Shown here in pieces: positions 6,709 to 15,171 of a stretch of DNA of 64,000 nucleotides. The stretch comes from Hyphomicrobium sp. 99 (lineage in GTDB: Bacteria; Pseudomonadota; Alphaproteobacteria; Rhizobiales; Hyphomicrobiaceae), in NCBI RefSeq assembly GCF_000384335.2, contig NZ_KQ031382.1, positions 1,426,001 through 1,490,000 on the forward strand. The letters run 5' to 3'. The position numbers were made by a program, and so were the translations under genes. Positions within the stretch are counted from its first letter, which is position 1, and each line of letters begins with the position of its first letter. The notes below the pieces were generated by a model. That model worked only from the letters and a program-made list of their open reading frames with translations, was not told the origin of the DNA and did not search any database.

Positions 6709-7418
6709 TGGCAGCATTACCCCTGTGAGGAGACCTAGTCGGCGATTGCAACGGGGCGCCGACTACGGTCCCGGCAATGACCGCTAATGGGATCGACCGT
6801 CGATCGACCTTCAGCCGTTCGCATTCTGTCGCGATGGTCTGAAAGCCGCCGTCAGCCTGACGGCGCTCGGGGCCATCTGCGGACACTTACGTCGAAATCC
6901 GATCGATAGCTCAGCATGAGGCGGCTAATTTCTGCTTTCGGTCTGAGGCGAGCGTCCCGGCCTGGAGCCAAGTCTCTTTGTGGCACCTATCCGATAAAAT
7001 CGAAAGCGTAGGCAAAACCCCTAACAGCATCTCGAGTCCCCCTGCGCGATATCGACAAAAGCGTCAGCACGCTCACCAGAATCGCAGACGCAATTGGCTT
7101 GCGCTGTCGCTGGCGAAAGCTTTCATTTCAGAAGAAATCAGTCCGCTTTCGCGCCTTGGGTCTCATGCGGATAAGAAGGAGAGCTTCGGTGAGCTACCGA
7201 CCAACCTTTTCCCACGATGCAACCGGCTTGTTTGAAGTCGCGCCTATGGCCCGGTACACGACAATCCTAGTTCTGTCAGCTAAGAGTGCGCTGGAGCACG
7301 GATTCCCTAATTGGCGATCCTTGTCTTGAGATCGCGATCCGCTATCCTTTAAGTGAGACTTGCAATAGTCGTGCGCCTCTCTGCGCACTTCAAACGGGAC
7401 ACAACAAGAAAGCTACTC
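6709..7418. other. Long stretch without a recognisable gene
   Basis: Both strands have only short frames of implausible composition. The left part follows the recombinase remnant and is probably its former downstream flank. The right part must hold the promoter of the Lrp/AsnC gene at 7419, but I see no clear -35/-10 pair. Confidence 0.4.
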
Positions 7419-7940
7419 ATGTCCAACCTAATTAAACCTGCGCCGACTACGGACAGTACTTTTTCGTCTCCGTATGACGAGCTCAATCGGCGGATCGTGG
7501 GCATGCTGCAAGAAGACGGCCGAGTGTCGTTCCGCACGATTGCTGAGACGCTTGACGTCTCTGAAGGCACTGTTCGCAATCGTGTCAATTGGATGAAAGA
7601 AGCGGGACAACTTGCGATCGTTGCGATCGTCGATCCGGCGTCAATCACTTACCGGTCCGATGCGATGCTAGGCATAAAGATAGCGCCGGGTCATACGCCG
7701 GAAGAAGTGGCTCAGCGCATCGGAAAGCATCCGCAAGCGGTCTATGTTCTTTGGGTCGGGGGACGGTTCGACCTACTGGTGGAGGTGGTGATCGAGGCCG
7801 AAGGAGAGCTCTCCGATTTCATGAACGACCATGTCTATAAGGATCCGGGCATAGGGTCGGTAGAAATCATGACCGGCATACAAATGTTCAAGAACCAGTT
7901 CCTACTGAAACGCGATTTCACGATTCAACCACCGGCGTAG
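7419..7940 (+). CDS. Lrp/AsnC-family transcriptional regulator
   Basis: The frame is open from 7353, but the ATG at 7419 (MSNLIKPAP) gives the usual family length of 173 residues. An N-terminal winged helix (about 20-70; DELNRRIVGMLQEDGR, then VSFRTIAETLDVSEGTVRNRV) is followed by an Lrp effector domain with the usual pattern (LGIKIAPG, VLWVGGRFDLLVEVV, MTGIQMFKN). Such regulators sense amino acids or related small molecules as octamers. It converges on the hydrolase gene with only 5 bp between them and is the only regulator beside the ligase and permease genes, so it is their probable controller. Confidence 0.9.
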   Translation: MSNLIKPAPTTDSTFSSPYDELNRRIVGMLQEDGRVSFRTIAETLDVSEGTVRNRVNWMKEAGQLAIVAIVDPASITYRSDAMLGIKIAPGHTPEEVAQRIGKHPQAVYVLWVGGRFDLLVEVVIEAEGELSDFMNDHVYKDPGIGSVEIMTGIQMFKNQFLLKRDFTIQPPA

Positions 7941-7945
7941 TGACC

Positions 7946-8953
7946 CTACGCCATCGACTCTGCGATCTTGCCGTCAAGGAACCTCTCAAATTTCTTGTCG
8001 TTGCCAGGGCTCGCCACGCAATGCCCGAATGGTGAATCGTAGACGCAGAGTTCGGCGTTCGCCATCTGCTGAACTTCAAGCTGATTGTCTTCCGGCGGGA
8101 AGTAGAGGTCCTTACGGCAAGGGATGACGATGGCGCGCGCCTCTATTGCTCGTAGCGCCTTCGCGAAGTCACCCGAATAGGTCGCATTGGCGCTGATGTC
8201 CGAGTGCTGCCACGTCCAGATTTTGGTGAGAAGATTGTTCGCGTCCCAGTTCTCGACGTGGTCGTTTTCCCAGTCGACAAGAAGATCTTCGATAGATGCG
8301 TAGCCGAGGGTTTTGAAGTGTCCGTCTCGGTAGAACTCTTGTGAGTACGCCCAGCCGGCGTAGACCCTTGCGAATGCTTTCAGCCCACGCTCAGGCGGGG
8401 CTTGATAGTCTCCCCCATTCCATGCGCTGTCGGCGAGCAAGGCAGCCTTGATACCTTCAAGGAATACGAAATTGTGTGGCGATACTTTTGCCGAGGCGCA
8501 GAACGGCAGAATTGCCTTCACCATTTGAGGATATTGCGCGGCCCATTCGTAGGCCTGGCAACCTGCCATCGACCATCCGGCGACCAATGCAAGTTCGTTA
8601 ATGCCGAAGCGTTCGACCAGCACGCGGTGCTGGCAGCGAACGTTGTCGAAGATCGTGATTTTCGGGAACTTGCTGCCAGCTTGCTGCGGGTGGGCGTTGG
8701 TCGGCGAACTCGATACCCCGTTGCCGAACATGTTCATCGAGACGATAAAGTGCGTGCTTGGATCGAGCGCTCGTCCTGGGCCGAAGAAGCCCTCATTGCG
8801 ACGATGCGTTCCGGTCATGAACGTTGGCAGCACGACAACGTTGTCCTTCCGGGCGTTTAGCTCGCCGTAGCTTTTGAAAGCCAATTGCCCGTCGAGCAGA
8901 ACTTCACCGGACTGCAGCTCGACATTCCCGAGCCTGAATACTTCGTAGTCCAA
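7946..8953 (-). CDS. MetX-like alpha/beta hydrolase
   Basis: I place the start at TTG 8951-8953, which has AAGGAG 9 bases upstream; the ATG at 8995 has none, and relatives as I recall them start M-D-Y-E-V-F. The 335-residue protein is of the homoserine O-acetyltransferase (MetX) fold family with nucleophile S128 in GWSMAG, acid D282 in CRKDLYFP and H311 in FGHCVASPG. True MetX proteins conserve other substrate residues, and this shorter group is annotated only as hydrolase or acyltransferase. It follows the glutamine-synthetase-like gene by 69 bp on the same strand, so it probably acts on the same pathway. Substrate unknown. Confidence 0.85.
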   Translation of the reverse strand: MDYEVFRLGNVELQSGEVLLDGQLAFKSYGELNARKDNVVVLPTFMTGTHRRNEGFFGPGRALDPSTHFIVSMNMFGNGVSSSPTNAHPQQAGSKFPKITIFDNVRCQHRVLVERFGINELALVAGWSMAGCQAYEWAAQYPQMVKAILPFCASAKVSPHNFVFLEGIKAALLADSAWNGGDYQAPPERGLKAFARVYAGWAYSQEFYRDGHFKTLGYASIEDLLVDWENDHVENWDANNLLTKIWTWQHSDISANATYSGDFAKALRAIEARAIVIPCRKDLYFPPEDNQLEVQQMANAELCVYDSPFGHCVASPGNDKKFERFLDGKIAESMA

Positions 8954-9022
8954 AATATCTCTCTCCTTGGGTCCGTCTAAGTCGGCGCGCGCCATCGTGA
9001 CATGGCGCGCGCCTGAACGCCC

Positions 9023-10513
9023 TTAGTAGAGGCGGAGATATTCTTTGACCTCCCAATCGGTCACCGACTGATGATAGCGCTCCCATTCGTCGACTTTGTA
9101 GGCGAGGTAAGACTTGAGCATCGTGGGTCCTAGCACCTTCTCAGCCAGATCGTCTTTGCTCAGATATTCGAGTGCTTCGGAAAGATTTTTCGGCAAGCGG
9201 CGGATACCAGCTTGATCCATTTCCTCTCTCGTCATGCTGTAAAGGTCACGATCCGTCGGCTTTCCGGGATCGATCTTCTCGGTGATCCCTTTGACCGCAG
9301 CAGCTAGCGTCAGACCAAGGGTCAAGTAGACGTTCATGGTCATGTCAGCCGCTCTGTTCTCGAGGCAGTAGCGACTCTGCGGCAGCCGGAACTGCGCCGA
9401 GCGGTTGTTGAAACCGTAAGTGATGTTGGTCGGTGCCCAAGTTACGGTGCCACCTTCGAAGCCACCAACTCGAGGGACGAGGCCATTGTAGGAGTTGACC
9501 GTGGCACATGCCAAAGCGGTGATCGCCTCGGAGTGCGCGATGAGTCCGCCCGTTGCGTAGCGCGACTCGTCTGACCAACCACCCTCTTTCGTCTGGAACA
9601 GGTTTTTGTCGGGCGACGACGTCGGCCGCAGCGAGAAGTTGATATGCGCGCCCGAGCGCCAGTCTCCGGTCGTCGGCTTCGGCATAAAGGTGACGAACAT
9701 CCCATGCTTCTTCGCGACTTCCTTCAACAAAATGCGAAGGAACACGAGACGGTCCGCCATCTCGAGCAAGTGCGTGTAATGGAAGTCCAATTCGAACTGC
9801 GAGTAGGCGCCCTCCGCGACAACGTCATGAAGGCTCCAGCCCAGTTCGTTCAAAATGTCGATCATCTCTTTGAGGAACGGCATCGAGTTCGTCGTGTATT
9901 CCACGTCGTAGCCGAATGCCTGCCTACGCGGACGCAGTCCCTTTCCTGGCGCGGGATCGTCGTCGAACGCCTTGACCGGCTGCCCTTCCTCGTTCCACTT
10001 CATAACAATGAATTCAGGCTCAATGCCCGCATAGCCAACGTAGCCAGCGTCATGCGCCTCACTAATCGCGCGCTTCAGCGCTTGGCGAGGGCAAACATTG
10101 TAAGGCTTATCTTCCCAAAACAAGTCGGCAAAGATGAAGGCTGTCGTTCGATCCCAGGGGCAGATGTAAACGGCATCCAAGTCGGGGACCATCACCTGAT
10201 CCGAATCCGCAGACGTCAATTCGGGCACGTAGGATATCGAATGCACCGCAAATTGCGGTCCTTTGCCGGCACACAGATCTTCAAAGTCCGTCATAGGCAC
10301 GGGCTTCGTTTTTGGAACTCCAAAGAGGTCGATCCAGCAGGAGATCACGTATTTAACGCCAGCTTTCTCGAGCCGCTGGCGCACTTCCGCGACTTTCTCT
10401 TTACTCGGCAAGGCGTCGTTGAAGGACTGATGATATTTCGGAACGGGATTGGTCTTTCCCGGGCCGGTCAGATTGACCGTTGGTTCGGCGCCTCTATCTG
10501 TCTTTGTTGACAT
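9023..10513 (-). CDS. Glutamine-synthetase-family ligase (GlnT/GmaS-like)
   Basis: The 496-residue protein has the beta-grasp N-domain (about 45-145) and the GS catalytic domain (about 150-496). Metal and substrate motifs are visible: GIEPEF (163-168), VVAEGAYSQFE (231-241), SGAHINFS (287-294), NGLVPR (343-348), and ENRAADM (385-391) near the end. The tail WEVKEYLRLY is typical of the GlnT (type III) and gamma-glutamylmethylamide synthetase groups. It would join glutamate to ammonia or an amine using ATP. In methylotrophs GmaS makes gamma-glutamylmethylamide from methylamine, but mgsABC and mgdABCD are absent here. GGGAG precedes the ATG by 9 bases. Which amine it uses is open. Confidence 0.85.
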   Translation of the reverse strand: MSTKTDRGAEPTVNLTGPGKTNPVPKYHQSFNDALPSKEKVAEVRQRLEKAGVKYVISCWIDLFGVPKTKPVPMTDFEDLCAGKGPQFAVHSISYVPELTSADSDQVMVPDLDAVYICPWDRTTAFIFADLFWEDKPYNVCPRQALKRAISEAHDAGYVGYAGIEPEFIVMKWNEEGQPVKAFDDDPAPGKGLRPRRQAFGYDVEYTTNSMPFLKEMIDILNELGWSLHDVVAEGAYSQFELDFHYTHLLEMADRLVFLRILLKEVAKKHGMFVTFMPKPTTGDWRSGAHINFSLRPTSSPDKNLFQTKEGGWSDESRYATGGLIAHSEAITALACATVNSYNGLVPRVGGFEGGTVTWAPTNITYGFNNRSAQFRLPQSRYCLENRAADMTMNVYLTLGLTLAAAVKGITEKIDPGKPTDRDLYSMTREEMDQAGIRRLPKNLSEALEYLSKDDLAEKVLGPTMLKSYLAYKVDEWERYHQSVTDWEVKEYLRLY

Positions 10514-10596
10514 AAGAGTTATCTCCCATTTTTTCTCTATTGGCCAAGTCTCATCCTGCTTAAAGCGTAACGATATATGACTTTAATTGATGATTG

Positions 10597-10631
10597 CGTA
10601 ATTGCAAGAGCGCTACACTGCGCTTTGCGTA
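10597..10631 (-). promoter_or_regulatory. Two-box motif upstream of the GS-like gene
   Basis: CGTAATTGC (10597-10605), 12 bases, then CTGCGCTTTGCGTA (10618-10631). The same two boxes with the same 12-base gap occur before the permease gene (12588-12622). Box 1 sits in TTGCGTAATTGCAA, which is nearly palindromic and suits a dimeric regulator. Box 2 starts 105 bases before the start codon. It probably binds the Lrp/AsnC protein encoded at 7419. Confidence 0.6.
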
Positions 10632-10657
10632 TTTTGATGCCGCCTTGAAAAAGTGAA

Positions 10658-10690
10658 GGCCGAAGCACATCACGAGCGTGTGCTTCGGCC
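10658..10690 (-). terminator. Intrinsic terminator of the permease gene
   Basis: A perfect 12-bp stem (GGCCGAAGCACA / TGTGCTTCGGCC) with a 9-base loop lies 9 bases past the permease stop. On the minus strand it is followed shortly by CTTTTTC. It separates permease transcription from the ligase-hydrolase unit. Confidence 0.85.
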
Positions 10691-10698
10691 GCCAATTC

Positions 10699-12495
10699 TC
10701 AGGGGAGCTGGAAAAATTCGTTCGAAACCAAAACTACGGCGACGCCTGCAATCAGCGCCACGTAAGGGAGGATGCCGGCCCGGCGCTCGCCAAGAGAACC
10801 TTGCGCGACACCCAAGTCGATGAGCGCGCATGCCGGAAGCTGGCCCTTATCCTGAACGTAATGGCGGAAGATAAACACCGGTATGATGAGGGCCGCAAAA
10901 CCGAATCCGACCCAGAGAGCATTTGAATAACCCCAGACCTTCGCACCAGCTCCAAGCAGGACGCAGTTCACAAACGCAAGGAGGGTATTGAACCCGATTA
11001 GGAATGTGGGCGCACGCCAGGGACGCTCTACATGCGGAGAATCTATACGATGGATCCAGCCCGCATTGAGGTTGAGGAAGTTGAATATGATGTAGCCGAC
11101 ATTGGCCACTGCGAGCACGAAGAAATACCCAGCGGGATCGGATGCGAGCGCTAGTAGGCCAAGATTGAAAACTAGATCCGTCCACATGGCTCGCGTAGGT
11201 GCGCCGTTTTCATTCACGTGGCTAAGATACTTCGGCAGCCAGCCATCGACGGAGCCTTGGTAGAGCGTGCGCGAGGAGCCTGCCATCGCAGTCATAATGT
11301 TGAGCACTACTGCTAAAATCATTAGCCCCACGAGCAGCGAGAGCACCACAGGCCCGCCCCCGACCATGCCGGCCAAAGCAGCGCCAACGCCGGAACCATC
11401 CAAAATCGAGGGATCAAGCATGCCTTGCACGCCTAGGACGCCCTGGAATGTGAAGGGCACCAAGGAGAACATCACGAGGCAGAGGAGACCCGAGTAGAAG
11501 ATCGCTTTGAAGGTATCTCGCTTCGGATCCTTGAGTTCGCTCGTATAGCAGACGGCGTTCTCGAACGCGTAAGTCGACCAAGCGGCAATAAACAAACCGC
11601 CCAAAAACAATGTCCAGCCCCCATTGCTCCAGGCACCCGGCTCGGCCGAGTAGGGTGCAGCTGGCGGCACGAGGTTGGCAAAATTGCTCCAATCGATTTT
11701 ACCCATGAGAATGGGCGTAACCCCGACCACCGCAATGGTGCCGATCACCACCATGCCAATGAGTTTCTGCACGCCCGCTGTGGCGGCGACGCCGCGATGT
11801 TGGATCGCAAAGATGATCAACATCAAAGCCGCGCCGATGAAGAACGTCGCATTCAGATGCGCGCTCGCAAGGCCGAGGATATCGAAAGATGCGAGTTCCC
11901 AGGTTCGAATGGCGGGCGTCAGAGCAGCTACTGCATCCGACTGCAGTAACGCTTGCTGAGCGTCGATAGCGGTCTTGCCAGCGTTTGCCGCCAACCACTC
12001 CGTGATACGCTGCGCATCGATCGCAGTTCCCGCATGTGCACTCACCCACTCTTTGACGACTGAGGAGTCAACCGAGGGAATCGGCGCAAAAGCGTTGAGT
12101 AAGTAGGCCGCAGCGATGGCGCAGCCGAGAGAGAGGACCGGCGACCACGCAAACCAGTTGCACCAGACCGACAGCGGCGCAACCAACTTCGAATATCGGA
12201 TCCAAGCAGTTGCACCGTAGACGGATGCGCCGCCGGACTTGTTTGCAAACATTCCCGCAATTTCTGCGTATGTGAACGATTGAAAGAAGCCCATCGTGAT
12301 GGAGATCATCCACACGAGAAAGGCAAGTTTGCCCGTGGTTCCCGCGATGCCGCCGATAGAAAATAGAAAAGCTGCCGGTATACCACTCGCGATCCAGAAA
12401 GCGCCCGTCCAATCGATAGAACGGATGAGCTGTCGCTCCTCGGAGCCAACGGTGGCTCCTCCTCCCGTAGGTGCCGGCACCACCGTCTCTTGCAT
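10699..12495 (-). CDS. APC-superfamily amino acid/amine permease
   Basis: The frame is open from 12639, but GGAGGG lies just before the ATG-ATG pair at 12498/12495, so the product is about 598 residues. It has about 12-13 membrane segments; the first (around 31-55) contains GAFWIASGIPAAFLFSIGG. The pattern fits amino acid-polyamine-organocation transporters. Residues 141-215 form a long hydrophilic loop with an internal duplication, KEWVSAHAGTAIDAQ (148-162) and TEWLAANAGKTAIDAQ (165-180). It ends in its own terminator and shares upstream boxes with the ligase gene, so it probably imports the substrate used by the ligase. Confidence 0.87.
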   Translation of the reverse strand: MQETVVPAPTGGGATVGSEERQLIRSIDWTGAFWIASGIPAAFLFSIGGIAGTTGKLAFLVWMISITMGFFQSFTYAEIAGMFANKSGGASVYGATAWIRYSKLVAPLSVWCNWFAWSPVLSLGCAIAAAYLLNAFAPIPSVDSSVVKEWVSAHAGTAIDAQRITEWLAANAGKTAIDAQQALLQSDAVAALTPAIRTWELASFDILGLASAHLNATFFIGAALMLIIFAIQHRGVAATAGVQKLIGMVVIGTIAVVGVTPILMGKIDWSNFANLVPPAAPYSAEPGAWSNGGWTLFLGGLFIAAWSTYAFENAVCYTSELKDPKRDTFKAIFYSGLLCLVMFSLVPFTFQGVLGVQGMLDPSILDGSGVGAALAGMVGGGPVVLSLLVGLMILAVVLNIMTAMAGSSRTLYQGSVDGWLPKYLSHVNENGAPTRAMWTDLVFNLGLLALASDPAGYFFVLAVANVGYIIFNFLNLNAGWIHRIDSPHVERPWRAPTFLIGFNTLLAFVNCVLLGAGAKVWGYSNALWVGFGFAALIIPVFIFRHYVQDKGQLPACALIDLGVAQGSLGERRAGILPYVALIAGVAVVLVSNEFFQLP

Positions 12496-12587
12496 CATAT
12501 CCCTCCGCATGTGCGCTGCCCGATCAGCATTCAAGCTACACGCTGAATGCGGTATCCACACTAAAGCGATGCGTATGATGTGTAAAT

Positions 12588-12622
12588 CGTAATTGCGTGC
12601 CGATTGCGCTGCGCTTTGCGTA
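12588..12622 (-). promoter_or_regulatory. Two-box motif upstream of the permease gene
   Basis: CGTAATTGC (12588-12596), 12 bases, CTGCGCTTTGCGTA (12609-12622), identical in sequence, order and spacing to the boxes before the GS-like gene. Box 2 starts 114 bases before the ATG at 12495, nearly the same distance as in the other promoter. Confidence 0.6.
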
Positions 12623-12639
12623 ATAATCAAGCATCGCAA

Positions 12640-13493
12640 TGCAGCAATTGATTAGTCATTGGGCCTCCCATTGGTCTCGGAGCATTTCGGGAGTGCGATC
12701 ACGCGAGATCCAGTTGCCAGCGTCGAAGATAGCTTCTGTTGCGCAATGCTCCGAGACTTGCCGGTGAGTCGAGCGTTGCTCGGCCCCCGTCGGCGGCAAG
12801 CCTAGCTGACCGATAACCCAATGCTGCTGTTATAAAAGGGACCCAACTGATGTGGCTAAATTCTCAGGCGTCGGCTGGGACGCGCGTGAACTCTCGCGCC
12901 AGGCAGAGCAGCAGCGCCGTGGCGATCGCAGATGCGGGGGCAATGATCATAGCAGTGCGTGGCCGGCCGTGAGATCGATCGCACTACAGACCCGCGCAAA
13001 CCCGGCGGATGGACCATGGGGCCTCATAATCGGGAGCATGAGCACCAGGTCGTCGCGGCGCGTCACACACACCCGCAGGAGGAACCTTGAGGAATTCGCC
13101 GGTCCGATAATTACGGTTCTCGGCTGGCTGCGACGCCTTCTTTGAAATCGGTGCATTCAAGCCACCGCTCGTCACCTTTGACGGACTTGGTTCTACAGAC
13201 CTGCCGAGGCAACATTGACCCCACAACTCTTCCTGCCGATTACCGGCGCTCATTGTGGTTGTCCTTCGCAGTCAATCGAATTTGCCCATCTTGCGGCTGC
13301 CGGATGCCCCCCCTTCTCAGCCAAAGCTGAAGTCGTCGGGAGCCGATCGTCCGGACTCGGAATTTCTGCAAAGGGTCAAAATTGACGGTTGGTAACCAGA
13401 TGACGGAAGAAATTGCCCAAAACCAGCCGTTAGATCCGCTGCTGGGTTGCGACGGGCGCATGCTGTTCTGTCTCTCAATGAAGGAGACAGAGC
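12640..13493. other. Long stretch without a recognisable gene
   Basis: Frames of 60-97 codons exist on both strands but are Arg/Ser/Pro-rich and lack ribosome binding sites. The last 100 bases form the leader of the recombinase gene, with GGAG 8 bases before its ATG. No tRNA or attachment-site-like repeat is evident. Confidence 0.4.
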
Positions 13494-14126
13494 ATGGAAG
13501 ACCATACTGAAGAGCTGAACCCCTCACGCCGTCCGCCCTGGAACAAAGGCAAGCTTATTGGCGCAAAGCCGCCCCTCAGGCCCAGTCACGTCTGGTCGAT
13601 AAGAACCAAGCTCCAGATGACTGGGCGAACGCGCGATCTCGCACTGTTCAATCTCGCCATTGATAGCAAGCTGCGTGGCTGTGATGTCGTAGCCGTCCGG
13701 GTCGATGACGTTGCGCCGAGCGGCTATGCAATGGACCGCGCGACCATCAAGCAGAAGAAGACCGGCAGGCCAGTGCGCTTCGAGCTAACCGACCAGACCC
13801 GTCTAGCGATTGATGAGTACCTGCGATGGACGGGACGAAAGCCGGGTCAGTTTCTGTTCGCGGGTCGAGGCGATGGCTCAAGTGGGCTCACCACTCGGCA
13901 ATATGCCCGGCTTGTACACGAGTGGGTGGCCAGCATCGGGCTCGATCCGGCCAAGTTCGGTACCCACTCATTGAGAAGGACAAAGGCGGTGTTGATCTAC
14001 CGGCGCACCGGAAATCTGCGGGCAGTCCAGCTTTTGCTCGGGCATTCGAAGATTGAGAGCACCGTCCGGTATCTCGGGATCGAAGTCGATGATGCCATCG
14101 AGATCGCAGAGAAGATCGACACCTGA
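13494..14126 (+). CDS. Small tyrosine recombinase (integrase family)
   Basis: The 210-residue protein consists almost only of a tyrosine recombinase catalytic domain. All active-site residues are present: R61 (SKLRGCD), K88/K89 (KQKKTGR), H158-x-x-R161 (THSLRRT), H184 (LLGHSK) and Y193 (VRYLG). It lacks a normal core-binding N-domain; the first 40 residues are basic. This short type is common in alphaproteobacterial genomes, often in multiple copies and with decayed flanks. No excisionase or phage genes are next to it. GGAG precedes the ATG by 8 bases. A remnant of a relative lies at 6658-6708. Confidence 0.9.
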   Translation: MEDHTEELNPSRRPPWNKGKLIGAKPPLRPSHVWSIRTKLQMTGRTRDLALFNLAIDSKLRGCDVVAVRVDDVAPSGYAMDRATIKQKKTGRPVRFELTDQTRLAIDEYLRWTGRKPGQFLFAGRGDGSSGLTTRQYARLVHEWVASIGLDPAKFGTHSLRRTKAVLIYRRTGNLRAVQLLLGHSKIESTVRYLGIEVDDAIEIAEKIDT

Positions 14127-14160
14127 AGCAATGCATTCATTAGCGGACGTGGTCGGCGAC

Positions 14161-14633
14161 GGCCGCCGCCTCGCCGGTCATGTAGTAGGCGACTTCCGCT
14201 TCTGGGATCTTGTAGCCAAATTGCAAATCTGTGGGCGTCGAAAATTCCGACCTACGCTTACGATTTCACTTACACGAGGGCGCCGTTCAACTTCCCGCAG
14301 ATGCCGAACGCCTACTCTCCAACGGGTCATTTCCAGGCCCTCGCCTACCACACCGTGGATATTCAGTTCCTGTTCCAGAATTTTTCGGGCGGAATTCTCG
14401 GCGTGAATCTCGATCAGCAGACCGGCCTGCCGCGCGAGCTGCAAGGCACCGAGGTCAAGCTGTCCGACCAGCCCGTGGCGGCTTGGACCAACTTTGCAGT
14501 GACCGGCAACCCGAACGGACCCAGGGCTCTCGAATGGGCACTGTTCAAGGCCAACTCTGGACCATTCCTCCAGCAGGATATTCCCACCTCGAAATATCCT
14601 CGACTGCGCCCTATCGTTTGGCGCAGTCGATGA
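14161..14633 (+). pseudogene. C-terminal fragment of a type-B carboxylesterase
   Basis: The plus strand encodes IPTYAYDFTYTRAPF, YSPTGHFQALAYHTVDIQFLF, LSDQPVAAWTNFAVTGNPNG and FLQQDIP, the C-terminal region of para-nitrobenzyl-esterase-like carboxylesterases, including the region of the catalytic His (FQALAYH). Just upstream, VGDFRFWDLVAKLQ fits the preceding part of the same fold but is in another frame, so there is a one-base shift near 14240. The N-terminal two thirds, with the nucleophile serine, are missing. The remnant starts right behind the recombinase gene, which suggests that integration or deletion cut the esterase. Confidence 0.75.
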
Positions 14634-14980
14634 CGAGAACCATACCTAATTATCGGCCCGCATATCACCGTGTGCCATTCGATAATGGTGCTCGCGAAAT
14701 CGTGAAACCCCGCCAAGCCCTGCCAAACCCCCCAATTCCCCAATCGCAAACATCGGGGGTTGTCGGAGTTATGAGATCGATCAATATGCGTGGGAAGATT
14801 GGTAAGCGAAGGAGATCAGCTAGCAAAACCATCGAAGTAAAAAATGTTCGCAGACTTCGAACGCGGTTATGAGGATCTCGAACTCAGAACCCGCAAGCTG
14901 AAGGACGCGCGCTTCGCTATAAACGAAGCCCACACTGTTACGCCCAATTTCACGGCGTCGCGGCGATTGTGGCTGAATTA
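14634..14980. other. Intergenic stretch, nothing recognised
   Basis: Only short frames with no start signals lie between the esterase remnant and tRNA-Glu. The right end must contain the tRNA 3' processing and termination signals. Confidence 0.4.
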
Positions 14981-15056
14981 TGGCGCCCCGTAGGGGACTC
15001 GAACCCCTGTTGCCCACGTGAGAGGCGGGTGTCCTGGGCCACTAGACGAACGGGGC
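14981..15056 (-). tRNA. tRNA-Glu (anticodon CUC)
   Basis: The minus strand folds as a cloverleaf of 76 bases with encoded CCA (14981-14983): acceptor GCCCCGT/ACGGGGC with G73, D arm TCGTCTAGTGGCCCAGGA, anticodon loop CTCTCAC (anticodon CTC), and T arm AGGGGTTCGAGTCCCCT. It closely matches E. coli tRNA-Glu except for the CUC anticodon. Confidence 0.96.
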
Positions 15057-15171
15057 AGGCGCAAAGGACGTGTAGTCGAGTGTTCGCGGCCGATCAAGCC
15101 CTGAAGCGCGTGGCAATTACAACCTGAATGAATTATGTGCCCACCGAGCCGACCCGGGGCTGCGCCCTTCG

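Noticed and set aside
6460..6886. Two minus-strand frames that could be joined by slippage in a G7 tract (6647-6653)
   Set aside because: I first considered a phase-variable gene. The start of one frame is exactly antisense to the recombinase tail VDDAIEMAEKID, so it is a shadow and the tract has no coding meaning.
9644..10510. Plus-strand frame of 288 codons
   Set aside because: Antisense of the glutamine-synthetase-like gene, which has complete family motifs.
9023..10513. Calling the ligase gmaS outright
   Set aside because: Motifs fit GlnT and GmaS equally from sequence reading alone, and the other methylamine genes are missing.
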